From Tritrichomonas musculus (lineage: Eukaryota; Parabasalia; Tritrichomonadida; Tritrichomonadidae), in NCBI GenBank assembly GCA_039105265.1, contig JAPFFF010000078.1, forward strand, positions 207,461-271,460: 64,000 nt of DNA, read 5' to 3'. Positions 46,076 to 55,560 of the stretch are shown here, one piece after another. The number at the start of each line of letters is the position of its first letter. Position 1 is the first letter of the stretch. The translations under genes were made by a program, and so were the position numbers. The notes below the pieces were generated by a model, which had not been told where the DNA came from, did not search any database, and saw only the letters and a program-made list of their open reading frames with translations.

Positions 46076-47290
46076 ATGTTTCATATCCTTCTATTTCTAA
46101 CATATACTCGTATAGAGTTTGAAGAACAATCATATTCTTTTTTTAAAAAACAATCACAATTAGAGTATGGCTTTAATAAAGATGCAACTTCTGAAATTGA
46201 TGCCAAAGGAGATTTACCGAGTTATTGCAAAGGACTATACAATTTATCAAAAATTCAATATTCAATTAAAAATGATACAGAAATTCACGGGCGAATACCA
46301 ACGAAAAGCATTTTAACTCCATATTTTTACATATGCCGAAGTAAGATAAATGTCATAGTTGACTTAGAATTTTGTAATGGAGAGAATCATCATGATTATC
46401 GTTTCCAGCTTCTCCAACTTTTCATCATAATTTACTCAGCACTCGCAGCGGCATACAGCGCCTGCTTTGCTGTGCTCAGCATCTGCCTCCAAGAGCGAAT
46501 TCCCAACGGCAAAAACAACTACATTTTAATTGGCCTCTTGCTCTCAATTTTGGTGCTGGGCGTTGACGCCCTCCTCCTCAACGCGGAGAAAAACCGCGAG
46601 CACGTACAGAGCACATTCTTCGACGCCCACGGCTGCCGCATCAAGCACAAGTACGACCTGGTCTCGCTGTTCTCGATTGCGGCGAGCCTCGCCTGCGCGC
46701 ACGCACGCAGGTCCTCCCTCGACGACGGGGAGAAGAAAAAGTGCGCGTCGCAGTGCTGCAGGGTGGCGATGCGCGGCGTGCCGATTGCCAGCATCGCCGG
46801 CGTCCTGCCGCTGATGGTGTCGTTCCACACGAGCGACGACTCCAGGCTCGCGCTGCCCGCTGGCGTCTTCATGCTCGTCTTCATCGCAGCGTTCCTCGCG
46901 GTGCCGCCGCTGAGCCTCGCGAAGGCCGGGCTCGCAATCGACCTGCGCGAGGCTCATCTCGCCGCCTGCTGCTACATGGCGATGCACACCGTGCGCAGCC
47001 GCTCGCCAGTCGTGACGCCAATCTTCGCATTCATCGTCATGTTCGTGACGCTGCAGGCGCTCTCAATGGTATTCCTGATGCTCGCGTTTCACAGGATTAA
47101 TGCCTGCACCGCTGTCGACGGCTGCCCGCTCCTGCGCACAGTGAAGCTGAAGGACAGCGAAAACGACGACAGCCAGCAAAACAGTGTAATTAAGATTTTT
47201 AACCAGCGCACGGCTTGCTTTGTTATAGCGGAAGAAATACCGGCTGAACTAAAATTGAAAACATTCAATTTATATGAAATTTGGAATTAA
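46076..47290 (+). CDS. Seven-helix membrane protein with N-terminal extracytoplasmic domain (unknown)
   Basis: Predicted 404 residues. A short hydrophobic start (MFHILLFLTY) may be a signal peptide. Residues about 15-108 form a soluble domain with three cysteines and an NDT sequon. About seven hydrophobic helices follow: near 112-138, 148-168, 193-210, 234-250, 259-277, 292-304 (weak) and 311-339. The C-terminus is a short polar tail. A luminal domain followed by seven helices is the layout of GOST/lung-7TM-type proteins of the secretory pathway, but no diagnostic motif is seen, so this is only a structural analogy. The DNA is AT-rich to about 46430, GC-rich with long reverse-strand shadow frames to about 47180, then AT-rich again. 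A TCATT initiator-like motif at 46044 would give a 30-nt leader. Confidence 0.65.
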   Translation: MFHILLFLTYTRIEFEEQSYSFFKKQSQLEYGFNKDATSEIDAKGDLPSYCKGLYNLSKIQYSIKNDTEIHGRIPTKSILTPYFYICRSKINVIVDLEFCNGENHHDYRFQLLQLFIIIYSALAAAYSACFAVLSICLQERIPNGKNNYILIGLLLSILVLGVDALLLNAEKNREHVQSTFFDAHGCRIKHKYDLVSLFSIAASLACAHARRSSLDDGEKKKCASQCCRVAMRGVPIASIAGVLPLMVSFHTSDDSRLALPAGVFMLVFIAAFLAVPPLSLAKAGLAIDLREAHLAACCYMAMHTVRSRSPVVTPIFAFIVMFVTLQALSMVFLMLAFHRINACTAVDGCPLLRTVKLKDSENDDSQQNSVIKIFNQRTACFVIAEEIPAELKLKTFNLYEIWN

Positions 47291-48047
47291 TAAACAGACA
47301 TAACAAAGCTATTTGGAGAATGACGAAGCCACTCACATATTACCTCACATACTTCTTGTATATATCCTTCGAGATATACTAGTTTGCTACAGATATCACA
47401 AATATCCCATATTTATATAGCAAATAATTATGAAAGTTTTGTCACAAATATAAGCGTATTCATGCTCAATATCGATATTAAGATGCCGTTAAGATGATTA
47501 ATCAGTATTTTTACCTTTAATAAACTATAAAATTTATAAATTTTACTCTTATACAACTTTTTGAGGCGAGAAAAATGGAATGAACTTTTGAATAGGCAAA
47601 ATTGAATGAATATAATTTGTAAAGTATATAATTTCTCACTTTTTTTCTGAAAAAAGTTCAATCTACATTCTCCCACTATATATTTTTGTTTCTCTTAAAA
47701 ACAAACAAAATGGATGGCTTATAGACTATGAGAAACAGGCTGTATTTTACTTTCAATACATCTTCATTATATAGTCCATTCTGGGACAAATAGTATACAA
47801 CAGTTCATTGCACACACGCTGCTTTAAACAAAATTATACTGATTGTCGAGAAAAAAGTTACCCAAAAAAACGTTTTTTTTTAAATCCTCCAAATTTTTTT
47901 TTTTTAAAAAAAATTTGTAAAACCCCCTACATATATAATAATTATAAAAATATAAAAATATTTTTTGAAAACATTTAAACTTTTTGAATACTTTTTATAC
48001 ATTTTTTATTCAATTTTTGCTAAATAATTCATAATTATATAGTTCAA
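47291..48047. other. AT-rich intergenic region
   Basis: A minus-strand frame at 47428-47676 has spacer-like composition and is not called. Nothing else is visible apart from T and A runs around 47870-47920. Confidence 0.55.
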
Positions 48048-48113
48048 ATGGCTTCCCGATTCATCCAGCAATTCGCGCAGCCCCGTGGTGATCACTGGTG
48101 CGTATATTCCTGA
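48048..48113 (+). other. 21-codon GC-rich open frame, possible gene-start relic
   Basis: ATG at 48048 in a TTCAAATGG context opens 21 codons (MASRFIQQFAQPRGDHWCVY...) that are markedly richer in G and C than the spacer, then TGA. It may be the first exon or the remaining 5' end of a lost gene. After TGG the sequence GTGCGTATAT could mimic a splice donor. No downstream partner is evident. Confidence 0.3.
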
Positions 48114-48613
48114 AAAATTATGTAAAAATAAAAAAAAAATTATATCAAAAAAAGCAAATAGTTAAAATTTTAAGGAAAAATTTAAATTTAGGATTTTTTG
48201 GTTAATTTTATTAACAGAGTACGTTAAATTTCACCTTAAGATGGTGGTTTTTTACTTTCAATGAGAGCTACTCATGGATAGAAAAACCATTCAAAAAGTG
48301 GAGTAGAAAAAAGCGATTGTCCAAATAATTTTTTCAATTTTTACTCATTGCATTGAAAGACTCAAAGAAAAATTCTGGGGTTTTGTCACTTTTTCCATAA
48401 AAAATGCCTCTTTGCGTTTTTTATCACTTTTGATATGTAAAATTTATTTTGAGAATAATACAATTTATTTACAATATTAATCTTCGCTTAGAAAATTTAA
48501 AATGATTTATTGATTATGGGAAATTCCCACTTTTTTATGGGCTTGAATTTTATTTTGTCATATCTAAAGCGACATGTGACATAAAATATAATAAAATTTT
48601 ATAAAATTTTATC
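48114..48613. other. AT-rich spacer
   Basis: Upstream region of the vWA-E2-U-box gene; no open frame or RNA gene seen. Confidence 0.6.
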
Positions 48614-51600
48614 ATGGCGTACTATCTTTCATATAAAATTAATGGAATAGATGGACAATTTGTTATGCCAATCAGCCAATTTGATGATGTTAAATATGTA
48701 ACATCACGAGTTAAAAAGGAATTTGGTATAATTCCAGAATTAAAAGCTAAAATTTATGGGTCTGATCTTCAAAGCACAAATATTGTATCAAGATGTGTTC
48801 GCTCTCAAGATGTTATTACATTTGATATCAAAGAAGTAAATGGAAAAAAACCAAAATTAGAATTTTATCGCACTCCTATTATTGTTCCTCGTTATCAAAG
48901 CAAAATTACTGAAGGTAGTAACCTAAGAACTTTTATAGTTTATAGTACTGTGAATTTCCAAAGCATGACCTCAGGAAATAAACTCAAGATCGACATTGAA
49001 AAAGATAATCTTTCCGATATTCAAAATAAAATCAAAAATATGCTTTCTAACCAATATAAAACCAATATAGATTCTAACAAAATACTTGTTTTCTTACCAG
49101 GTGGCATTCCATTTTTCAAATCTAATATTAGTCAATTTATTAAGTCATTTCCATTGTACATGCCACATCTTTATGCCATTTTAGTTACGAACGAAAATAT
49201 CACCGATGCAGTTTTAGAAAAAACTTATGATAAAATATGTAACATTAAAGATCCCCAAATCCGCACCCTTTTATCGCCAGACATAAATCGAGAAACAAGT
49301 GGCCTCTGCGAAATAGCGTCAGTGTTAGGGTACATTCAGCAAAATGCACCAAATGTCAGAAGGATGATCTATTCAATATCCAAATATTGCCAGTTTGCGC
49401 CAATGATATGCGGGCTGTACCATCTCGCGTGCCTGAGCCGAGTTACAGGCCGAACCATTCTGCAGATCACCGTGCCGATGATTCTCCTATTCAAGGAAAT
49501 GGGCAAAACCCTCAAAATTGAAGATTCAAAGCTTTTTTCCAGTACGGTCAATTTTTTGACCTTTTTCATGAATATCAGGATTAGCGCCAGGATCCCGTGC
49601 ACAGAGTTCATACGGCCGTTCTACAGCATCGGCTACGAGAAGTACTTCAGCGAGAACTACGACGAAATGAAGATCGACAGCATCATTGCGTACGACCCGG
49701 ACTTCAGGGACGAGGACCACATCAGGTTTGCGCTGCCGCAGCTGACAGGCCAAGACTTCGCGGACGCCTTCAGCCACACGAGCACGCTGGCGATCATCCC
49801 GCCGATGTCTCTCAGGGAGATGCACCGCGTGTCGCTTTTTAAAGGGCTAAATGGCCCGTGGCTCTTCCTGGCGGCGTCGATCTCGAAGGACGAGACAGAC
49901 AGGGACAAGATCGACTACATAAACCCAGAAAACGGCGAGATCGAGCACGACACGTACGAGAACATCGCAGTGAAGGTCATCGGCGTTGACTACAAGACGC
50001 ACGGCGAGCTCTTCGACAGGAAGGTCATCGAGACGATCGACGCAAAGAAGGTGACGCAGCTCGTCGAGATCTGCATCGACAAGTCAGGATCGATGATTCT
50101 TCCACTAACAAACGTTGAAGAAGCGCTCAGGCTTTATCGGCAGAGGAAGCTGATATACGGGACGTACGAGGACAGGTTCACTATTTCACAGAAGTTCTTC
50201 ACCAAGTTCATCGAGGCGTGCTACAAGTACCACACATCATCGCTCTATGGATCCATCATGTTCAACCACGAACACGAGGTGCGAAACGAGCTCAATCCTC
50301 TTGCAAACAACTTCGTGGAGAGGATGATACACAAGGGCGAGGTGCCCCAAGGCGGCACGAGGATGTTCACGGCGATCAAGGCGGCGGCGGATAAGATGCT
50401 CGAGGCGAACAAAGACAACAAGTTCACCGACGCTGTCATGCGAATTATTGTCATATCCGACGGGAACGACGAGCACTGCACAAAGCAGGAGATGACTGAC
50501 GTAATGAACTTCTTGCTGCAAAAGAAAATCCGCGTTGACGGCATCATCGTGTCGGACGATATCGCACGGGAGCTCGTCGCAATATCGCGCTTCACCGGCG
50601 GCATCTCCATCTTCCCAAGGACGCTCGAGGAAGGACTCGACTTCTTCAACAAGGAGGAGTTCTTCAATGTCAACCTCCGCCAGTTCGGCGAGTTCCGCCA
50701 GAGGGAGGTGACGCTCGACGAAGTCAAGGGCCTGCCGCCAGTGACAGTCGACCAGCTCGACAGCGAGATAAAGATACGGCAGAACGAATTCGCAGACAAG
50801 GACGTGCACGTCACGAGTCCCTCGTACGCAATCACGCAGTTCGAGAAGGAGGTTCTTGCGCTGATGGAGGGCCATGCAGACGCGCCGTCGCACTTCAGCC
50901 ACCCCGCCACGAAGCGCATCATTTCTGAGTTGAAGAAGATCATCACTGAGCCTGACGAAGACTTCCGCGTGTACCCGCTCAAGGACAGGGTTGACGTGTG
51001 GCGAGTCCTGATCAAAGGCTTTGAGGGCTCGCTCTACGCGAGCAAGTGGTTCTACATGATTGCAGAATTCAACTCTGAATACCCGGCGCAGGCGCCGATG
51101 TTCAGGTTCATGTTCCCGCCGTTCCACCCCAACATAACCGACCAGGGGAGGATCTGCCTCGACACACTCGAGAACAACTACCGCAGCGACATGTCAGTTC
51201 GCGAGCTGATCGGGCAGATCCGCTACCTTCTACTGAACTACAACTTCGACAGCTGCGTCGACCTGAAGCGCGAGAAGTACAAGGACAGGCAGCCGGACTT
51301 CGCCAGGGAGGTGAACGCGTGGAACGACAGAAACGGGAAGGACACCGCGGAAAAGTGGGAAGAGGCCTGGCAAATCGAGGAAGACAACCAGTCTGTCATA
51401 GACTACACAAAGAACATCAGAAGCTCCATCGCACCCGAGCAGTTCCTCTGCCCGATCACGAGGGATATCATGAAGGAGCCCGTGAAGGCGTCGTCCGGCG
51501 TTTACTACGAGAAGGTTGCGCTCGAGAAGTACCTGAACTCAACGGAGAACCCTGTCTGCAGGGCCAAAAACGACGAGAACGGGAAGCCTCTTCCACTTCC

Positions 51601-51877
51601 ACGCGACTTGAACATGAACCTCAAAATCGACAACGAAATGAAGACAAAGATCAACAACTGGATCAAGGAGAACAACTACCTCGAGGACGAAGAGGAAGGA
51701 AACGACGACGAAAACATCCTAGACTTTAGGAAGAAAAAAATCGTAATCGAAAAGCCCGCCTACCCAAAGGACCTGATTGACGGCCCCGCAAAGCTGAATG
51801 AAATGCCAACCGCTGATGATGACTTCAGCTCCAGCCACATACCACCAAGAGTCCGCCCTTTCCTCTCTGAAGCTTAG
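48614..51877 (+). CDS. vWA - ubiquitin-conjugating (E2) - U-box (E3) fusion protein
   Basis: Predicted 1087 residues. Residues about 1-75 look like a ubiquitin-like fold (not certain), followed by an uncharacterised region. A von Willebrand A domain spans about 480-690 with a complete metal site: DKSGS (489-493), the Thr in GGTRMFTA and the Asp in VISDGND. An E2 domain lies at about 750-920, with PPFHPNITDQGRICLDTL and catalytic Cys848. A U-box follows at about 940-1020 (FLCPITRDIMKEPV...YYEKVALEKYL), which recruits E2 enzymes without zinc. One chain thus combines the carrier and the ligase of ubiquitin transfer, with vWA as a likely substrate- or partner-binding part. The DNA is AT-rich to about 49290 and GC-rich beyond. 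Stop TAG. Confidence 0.9.
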   Translation: MAYYLSYKINGIDGQFVMPISQFDDVKYVTSRVKKEFGIIPELKAKIYGSDLQSTNIVSRCVRSQDVITFDIKEVNGKKPKLEFYRTPIIVPRYQSKITEGSNLRTFIVYSTVNFQSMTSGNKLKIDIEKDNLSDIQNKIKNMLSNQYKTNIDSNKILVFLPGGIPFFKSNISQFIKSFPLYMPHLYAILVTNENITDAVLEKTYDKICNIKDPQIRTLLSPDINRETSGLCEIASVLGYIQQNAPNVRRMIYSISKYCQFAPMICGLYHLACLSRVTGRTILQITVPMILLFKEMGKTLKIEDSKLFSSTVNFLTFFMNIRISARIPCTEFIRPFYSIGYEKYFSENYDEMKIDSIIAYDPDFRDEDHIRFALPQLTGQDFADAFSHTSTLAIIPPMSLREMHRVSLFKGLNGPWLFLAASISKDETDRDKIDYINPENGEIEHDTYENIAVKVIGVDYKTHGELFDRKVIETIDAKKVTQLVEICIDKSGSMILPLTNVEEALRLYRQRKLIYGTYEDRFTISQKFFTKFIEACYKYHTSSLYGSIMFNHEHEVRNELNPLANNFVERMIHKGEVPQGGTRMFTAIKAAADKMLEANKDNKFTDAVMRIIVISDGNDEHCTKQEMTDVMNFLLQKKIRVDGIIVSDDIARELVAISRFTGGISIFPRTLEEGLDFFNKEEFFNVNLRQFGEFRQREVTLDEVKGLPPVTVDQLDSEIKIRQNEFADKDVHVTSPSYAITQFEKEVLALMEGHADAPSHFSHPATKRIISELKKIITEPDEDFRVYPLKDRVDVWRVLIKGFEGSLYASKWFYMIAEFNSEYPAQAPMFRFMFPPFHPNITDQGRICLDTLENNYRSDMSVRELIGQIRYLLLNYNFDSCVDLKREKYKDRQPDFAREVNAWNDRNGKDTAEKWEEAWQIEEDNQSVIDYTKNIRSSIAPEQFLCPITRDIMKEPVKASSGVYYEKVALEKYLNSTENPVCRAKNDENGKPLPLPRDLNMNLKIDNEMKTKINNWIKENNYLEDEEEGNDDENILDFRKKKIVIEKPAYPKDLIDGPAKLNEMPTADDDFSSSHIPPRVRPFLSEA

Positions 51878-52204
51878 TGCTAATTGACATCTCACATTGT
51901 AACATTTCTTTATTGCGACCTCTCAAAATTAATAAAAATAATTTTTTTTTTTATTTATTTATTTCATGTAATTATATAATTGACCAAAAAAATACACTTC
52001 AAGCCTTTAAAACTCTATTTTTCATAGTGATTTTGACTAGTCAATTTTAAAAATTGATACAACAAAATCTTTTTTTTTTTTTTTTTTTTTTTAAATACAT
52101 ATTATGTTATACAAAGATGATGAAATAACAATAAAGCATAGATTCTTGTTCTTTACTCATACAAAAAATTTAAAAAAAAAATTGATTTCAAGAAACGGAG
52201 TGAA
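51878..52204. other. AT-rich spacer
   Basis: Converging 3' ends of the E2/U-box gene and the UBR relic; contains a T run of about 25 near 52070-52092. Confidence 0.6.
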
Positions 52205-53500
52205 TCAAAATGCGTCCAGCCCGCATATGAGATAATCCTCTGATGTCAGGGCAGCCTCAGGCACTTCATCCTCTCACCGCCAACGACCGCAACCTTCGAT
52301 GCGCTGGACCCGATGAACATTACGACGGACGGGCAGGGCCTGCGTGAGAAGTTGCTGACAATCAGGCGCTTCATCTTGTCCTGGTCGCCGGAGACGAGCT
52401 CGTTGAAGCAGTCGACTGGCTCGCACAGATCTCCGCCTTCGCCAATGTCGCTTGGCGACTTGAAGAACAGCGAGTGCTTGCCGAGGAAGAGGTCGAGCGC
52501 AGCACTGGGCGCGCCGCTGCCAGCATAACTGTCTGGCAGTGCCTCGCAACAATCGTGTCTGGATCCGCGAGCTGCGACTCTTTCCGCAGTTCTTCTTCGC
52601 GCATTTGCCGCATCGCCTCCCTCTCTGCGGCTCTCATCCTCGCGCTCCTCCCTCTGCGCAGGCCTCCCCGTGATCGCTCACTGCCTTCTCGTGAAGCATC
52701 TCGAGCATGAAGCACCAGCGCGCAATCTCATATTCAGCCAGGCCACTTGCACGCGGCAGTTGGCGGGGCCTGAGACTGCCTGATCCTGCGGCACTGCTCA
52801 ACGCGGCTCCCGCGCATCGCCTCGAGGCTGATTGGGATCTTGCTCGTCATCAAGATGCAGGTCACTATGGCCAAATTATCTTTGAAAAGTTGATCGTTTG
52901 CTAAGAAGTGCAGCTGCTCGTTGAACTCGCGGCTCGCATCAAAAATGACGTTGGAAAATTTTGGGAAGTTTATTCTTTCGGTTAAAGAAATTGAAAGCAA
53001 CCGTCGAAAACCGTCACCATATTTTAAAAAAGATATCAGAAACTGCAAGATTATTTGAAGATTTGGGCATTTGTCCGGCTGCAAACGTTTTATCGCTTTG
53101 AATGACGCCATGAATTCGATGTCTGCGAGCAGTTGGGAAAGGCTTTCATCCAAATATTCTTCTGGATGGCAGTTATCTTCGAGTCCATGATGCTTTGCGC
53201 AAAATCACCACAATCACAGCTTCCCCTTGAATCAACGGAAATGCTGTATTCATTTAGAAAGCATTGCAAACAAATGCATGCATTTGGTTGCATTCCGCAA
53301 GTACTACAGTGAATTGACATTTGAGGTGACATCCATTCGTTTAAACATGAAGATTTTTGCGAATTACTAAGATGATAAGTATAAAAACTCTGGAAAGTAT
53401 CAATTTTTGTGGTAGTGGAAATGATAGCATGGCAATATTCAACTGCTAGGGAAGGATCGGATAGAAAAAGCGACCTAAGATCTTTGTAATTAATTTCCAT
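52205..53500 (-). pseudogene. UBR-box (N-recognin-like) gene, multiply frameshifted
   Basis: ATG 53500 starts a frame containing a UBR-type zinc motif: CSTCG...CICLQCF...SCDCGD. The expected continuation FCAKHHG is present but in the next frame. The shift falls in a run of four T residues (53201-53204 on the plus strand), where five would restore the UBR box reading. Further down, coding-like sequence moves between frames: LEAMRGSRVEQCRRI, then AEYEIARWCFMLEMLHEKAV, then a charged coil (REAMRQMREEELRKES), then ALDLFLGKHSLFFKSPSDIG, and finally DEVPEAALTSEDYLICGLDA ending with TGA at 52205. At least four or five shifts are needed, so this is a relic unless the assembly is poor here. UBR boxes bind N-degrons in ubiquitin ligases; this one is far shorter than UBR1-type proteins and lacks the usual His pair. 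The 3' half is GC-rich. Confidence 0.7.
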
Positions 53501-53586
53501 TTGAAAAAATAAAAAAAGCTAAAAAAATTGAAAAGTAATTCAATTTATTCAAAAATTTTATTCAAAATGAAGAATGTTTTTATTAA

Positions 53587-55560
53587 TTAGTATTCTTGTA
53601 GTATTTTGACAATCCTGTTATAACCTTCCTTTTTAGCTAAATCGATTGGTGTTTTGTAAATATACTTAATAGCGAGACTTTAAACAAATCTTTAACTATT
53701 AAACATTGTTTAACACTTATACTTGAAATTCTATCTTTTTCGTTTGGATCAAATTCATCTAGCGAGAGAATGTACTTAACAGTTCCAATATTACCTGAAA
53801 AGCTTGCCAAATGCAGAAGTGTCCAATGAAACATGTATGTAAAAAATTTTATAAAATGCAAAAAAAAATGTCATTCAAATTGCATTGAAGAAAAAACGAT
53901 GTGAAAAAAAAACTAAAGTGAAATGTCCGTCGCCTGCGTGTTGATTATATTTAAAGAAATAAGAAATTTAACAAGTTTAACATTTCCTGTTTTGCAAGCA
54001 ATATGCAGCACGTTCCAGTAAATGATACAAAGCATAGAATTTTATTTTTTAAAATTTTTTTTCGGAATGTCATTGAATTCTATAAACAAAAAACATTGTT
54101 TACGGCCTGGATATCAATTTTATTCAATTCTATGAGATATTTGACAAGTTCAGTGTTGCCTGAAAATGCAGCACAATGCAATAGAGTGTCATAAATCACG
54201 TGAATAATGAAACATTGCTAATTCACATAATGAAAACATAATAAAAAAAATGTCTTTAAAATCAAATGAAAAATGATGTGAAAATTGTCTTTTCTTTTAT
54301 ATCAAACAAGCACAGTGATATTAAGTATTCGACAAGTTCTAGTTTTCCGGCTCTTGCTGCTGCTGTTAAAATATTCTGATAAACAAATTAATATTAGAAT
54401 TCCGTTTAAAAAACGCAAGAATGAATGTAATGAAAAACTTCAAAATGAAAATAAAATTCTTCAATTTTACATCAATCTTTTGCAAAGATATAATATATTT
54501 AACCAACTCAATGTTTCCAGATAGACTTGCATAATGAAGTGTGCTTTGATTAATTAAATTTAGTATAAATTTTATAAATGATTTGCTATATAGAAATTTT
54601 GTTCAAATAAAATTTTTTTAAACTTTACAAATTTGGAAAAAGACAAAGAAAACATTGATTACAGCAATATCCATATTGTCAAGAGACATAAGATATTTTA
54701 CAAGATCTAAATTTCCTGATTGGCAGGCATAATGCAAAATGGTTGTATTAAAAAAAATAATGATTTAAGAAATTCCATTGAAATCATAGCTTTTGAAACA
54801 GTAAAAAATTTTTTTTGTTTTAATTTTATTTAAAAAAAAAGTAAAACAGTCTTAGATGAAATATCGAATACTTTTAATGAGATTATGTATTTGACAAGAT
54901 CAATATTCCCAGACTCGCAAGCATAATGCAACATTGTTCTATGAGAAATAATGATAAGAAGAATTCCATTAAAATAAGCTATTTAAACATTGTGAAAAGT
55001 TCTAAAAAAAAATATTATAAAAAAGAAAAGAAAAAATATCATTTTTTTGATTATAAACATGAAGAGATATAAGATATTTGACAAGTTCAACATTTCCAGA
55101 CAAGCATGCATAATGTGATATTGTTCTATTTAAAAAAAATTGTTTGTGATTCCATTCATCTAAACATAAAAAACTTTATGAAAATATAAAAAAAAATTTT
55201 GCCAACTAAGCTGTTCAAAATCACATTTAAAGATAATATATATTTAACAACATCAATATTTCCTGATAAACATGCTGTATGCAATATTGTCTGATAAAAA
55301 AGGATTCATGAATTCCATTTAAAAATCATTACAAATGTCATTTTTTTAAAGTTTTTTTGGAATTTTACAAGCATAAAGTTCAAACATTTTTCGTCATGAA
55401 ATCAAACTCATTCAACGATACGAGATATTTAATAAGATCGACATTTCCAGAAAGGCATGCGCAGTGTAATATTGTATTATAAAACTAAAGAGATTTGAAA
55501 TTTTATTTTGAAAATTGCTATAAAAGCATCATAAAAAAGAAAACTTTTTTTTGAATGTTA
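53587..55560 (-). other. Eleven ankyrin modules separated by about 90-bp AT-rich gaps (3' part of the kinase gene)
   Basis: Downstream of the kinase frame, ankyrin repeats of the type (N)TILHYACxSGNxDLVKYLISLxxxDI occur at a steady pitch. The LHxAC positions are near 55456, 55270, 55107, 54918, 54724, 54525, 54353, 54168, 53995 and 53805, with a terminal half-repeat (KTPIDLAKKEGYNRIVKILQ) ending in TAA at 53587. Spacing is 163-205 bp. Between modules lie stop-containing AT-rich gaps that resemble each other. Several begin GTTT... right after the repeat, contain AATGGAATTC, and end in a T-rich tract with CAG or TAG just before the next module. They could be introns or decayed repeats. Trichomonad intron consensus sequences (GTATGT, ACTAACACACAG) are not seen. 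Confidence 0.6.

Noticed and set aside
50237-51127. Reverse-strand 296-codon frame over the E2/U-box gene
   Set aside because: Shadow of a verified domain-bearing frame; no independent similarity.
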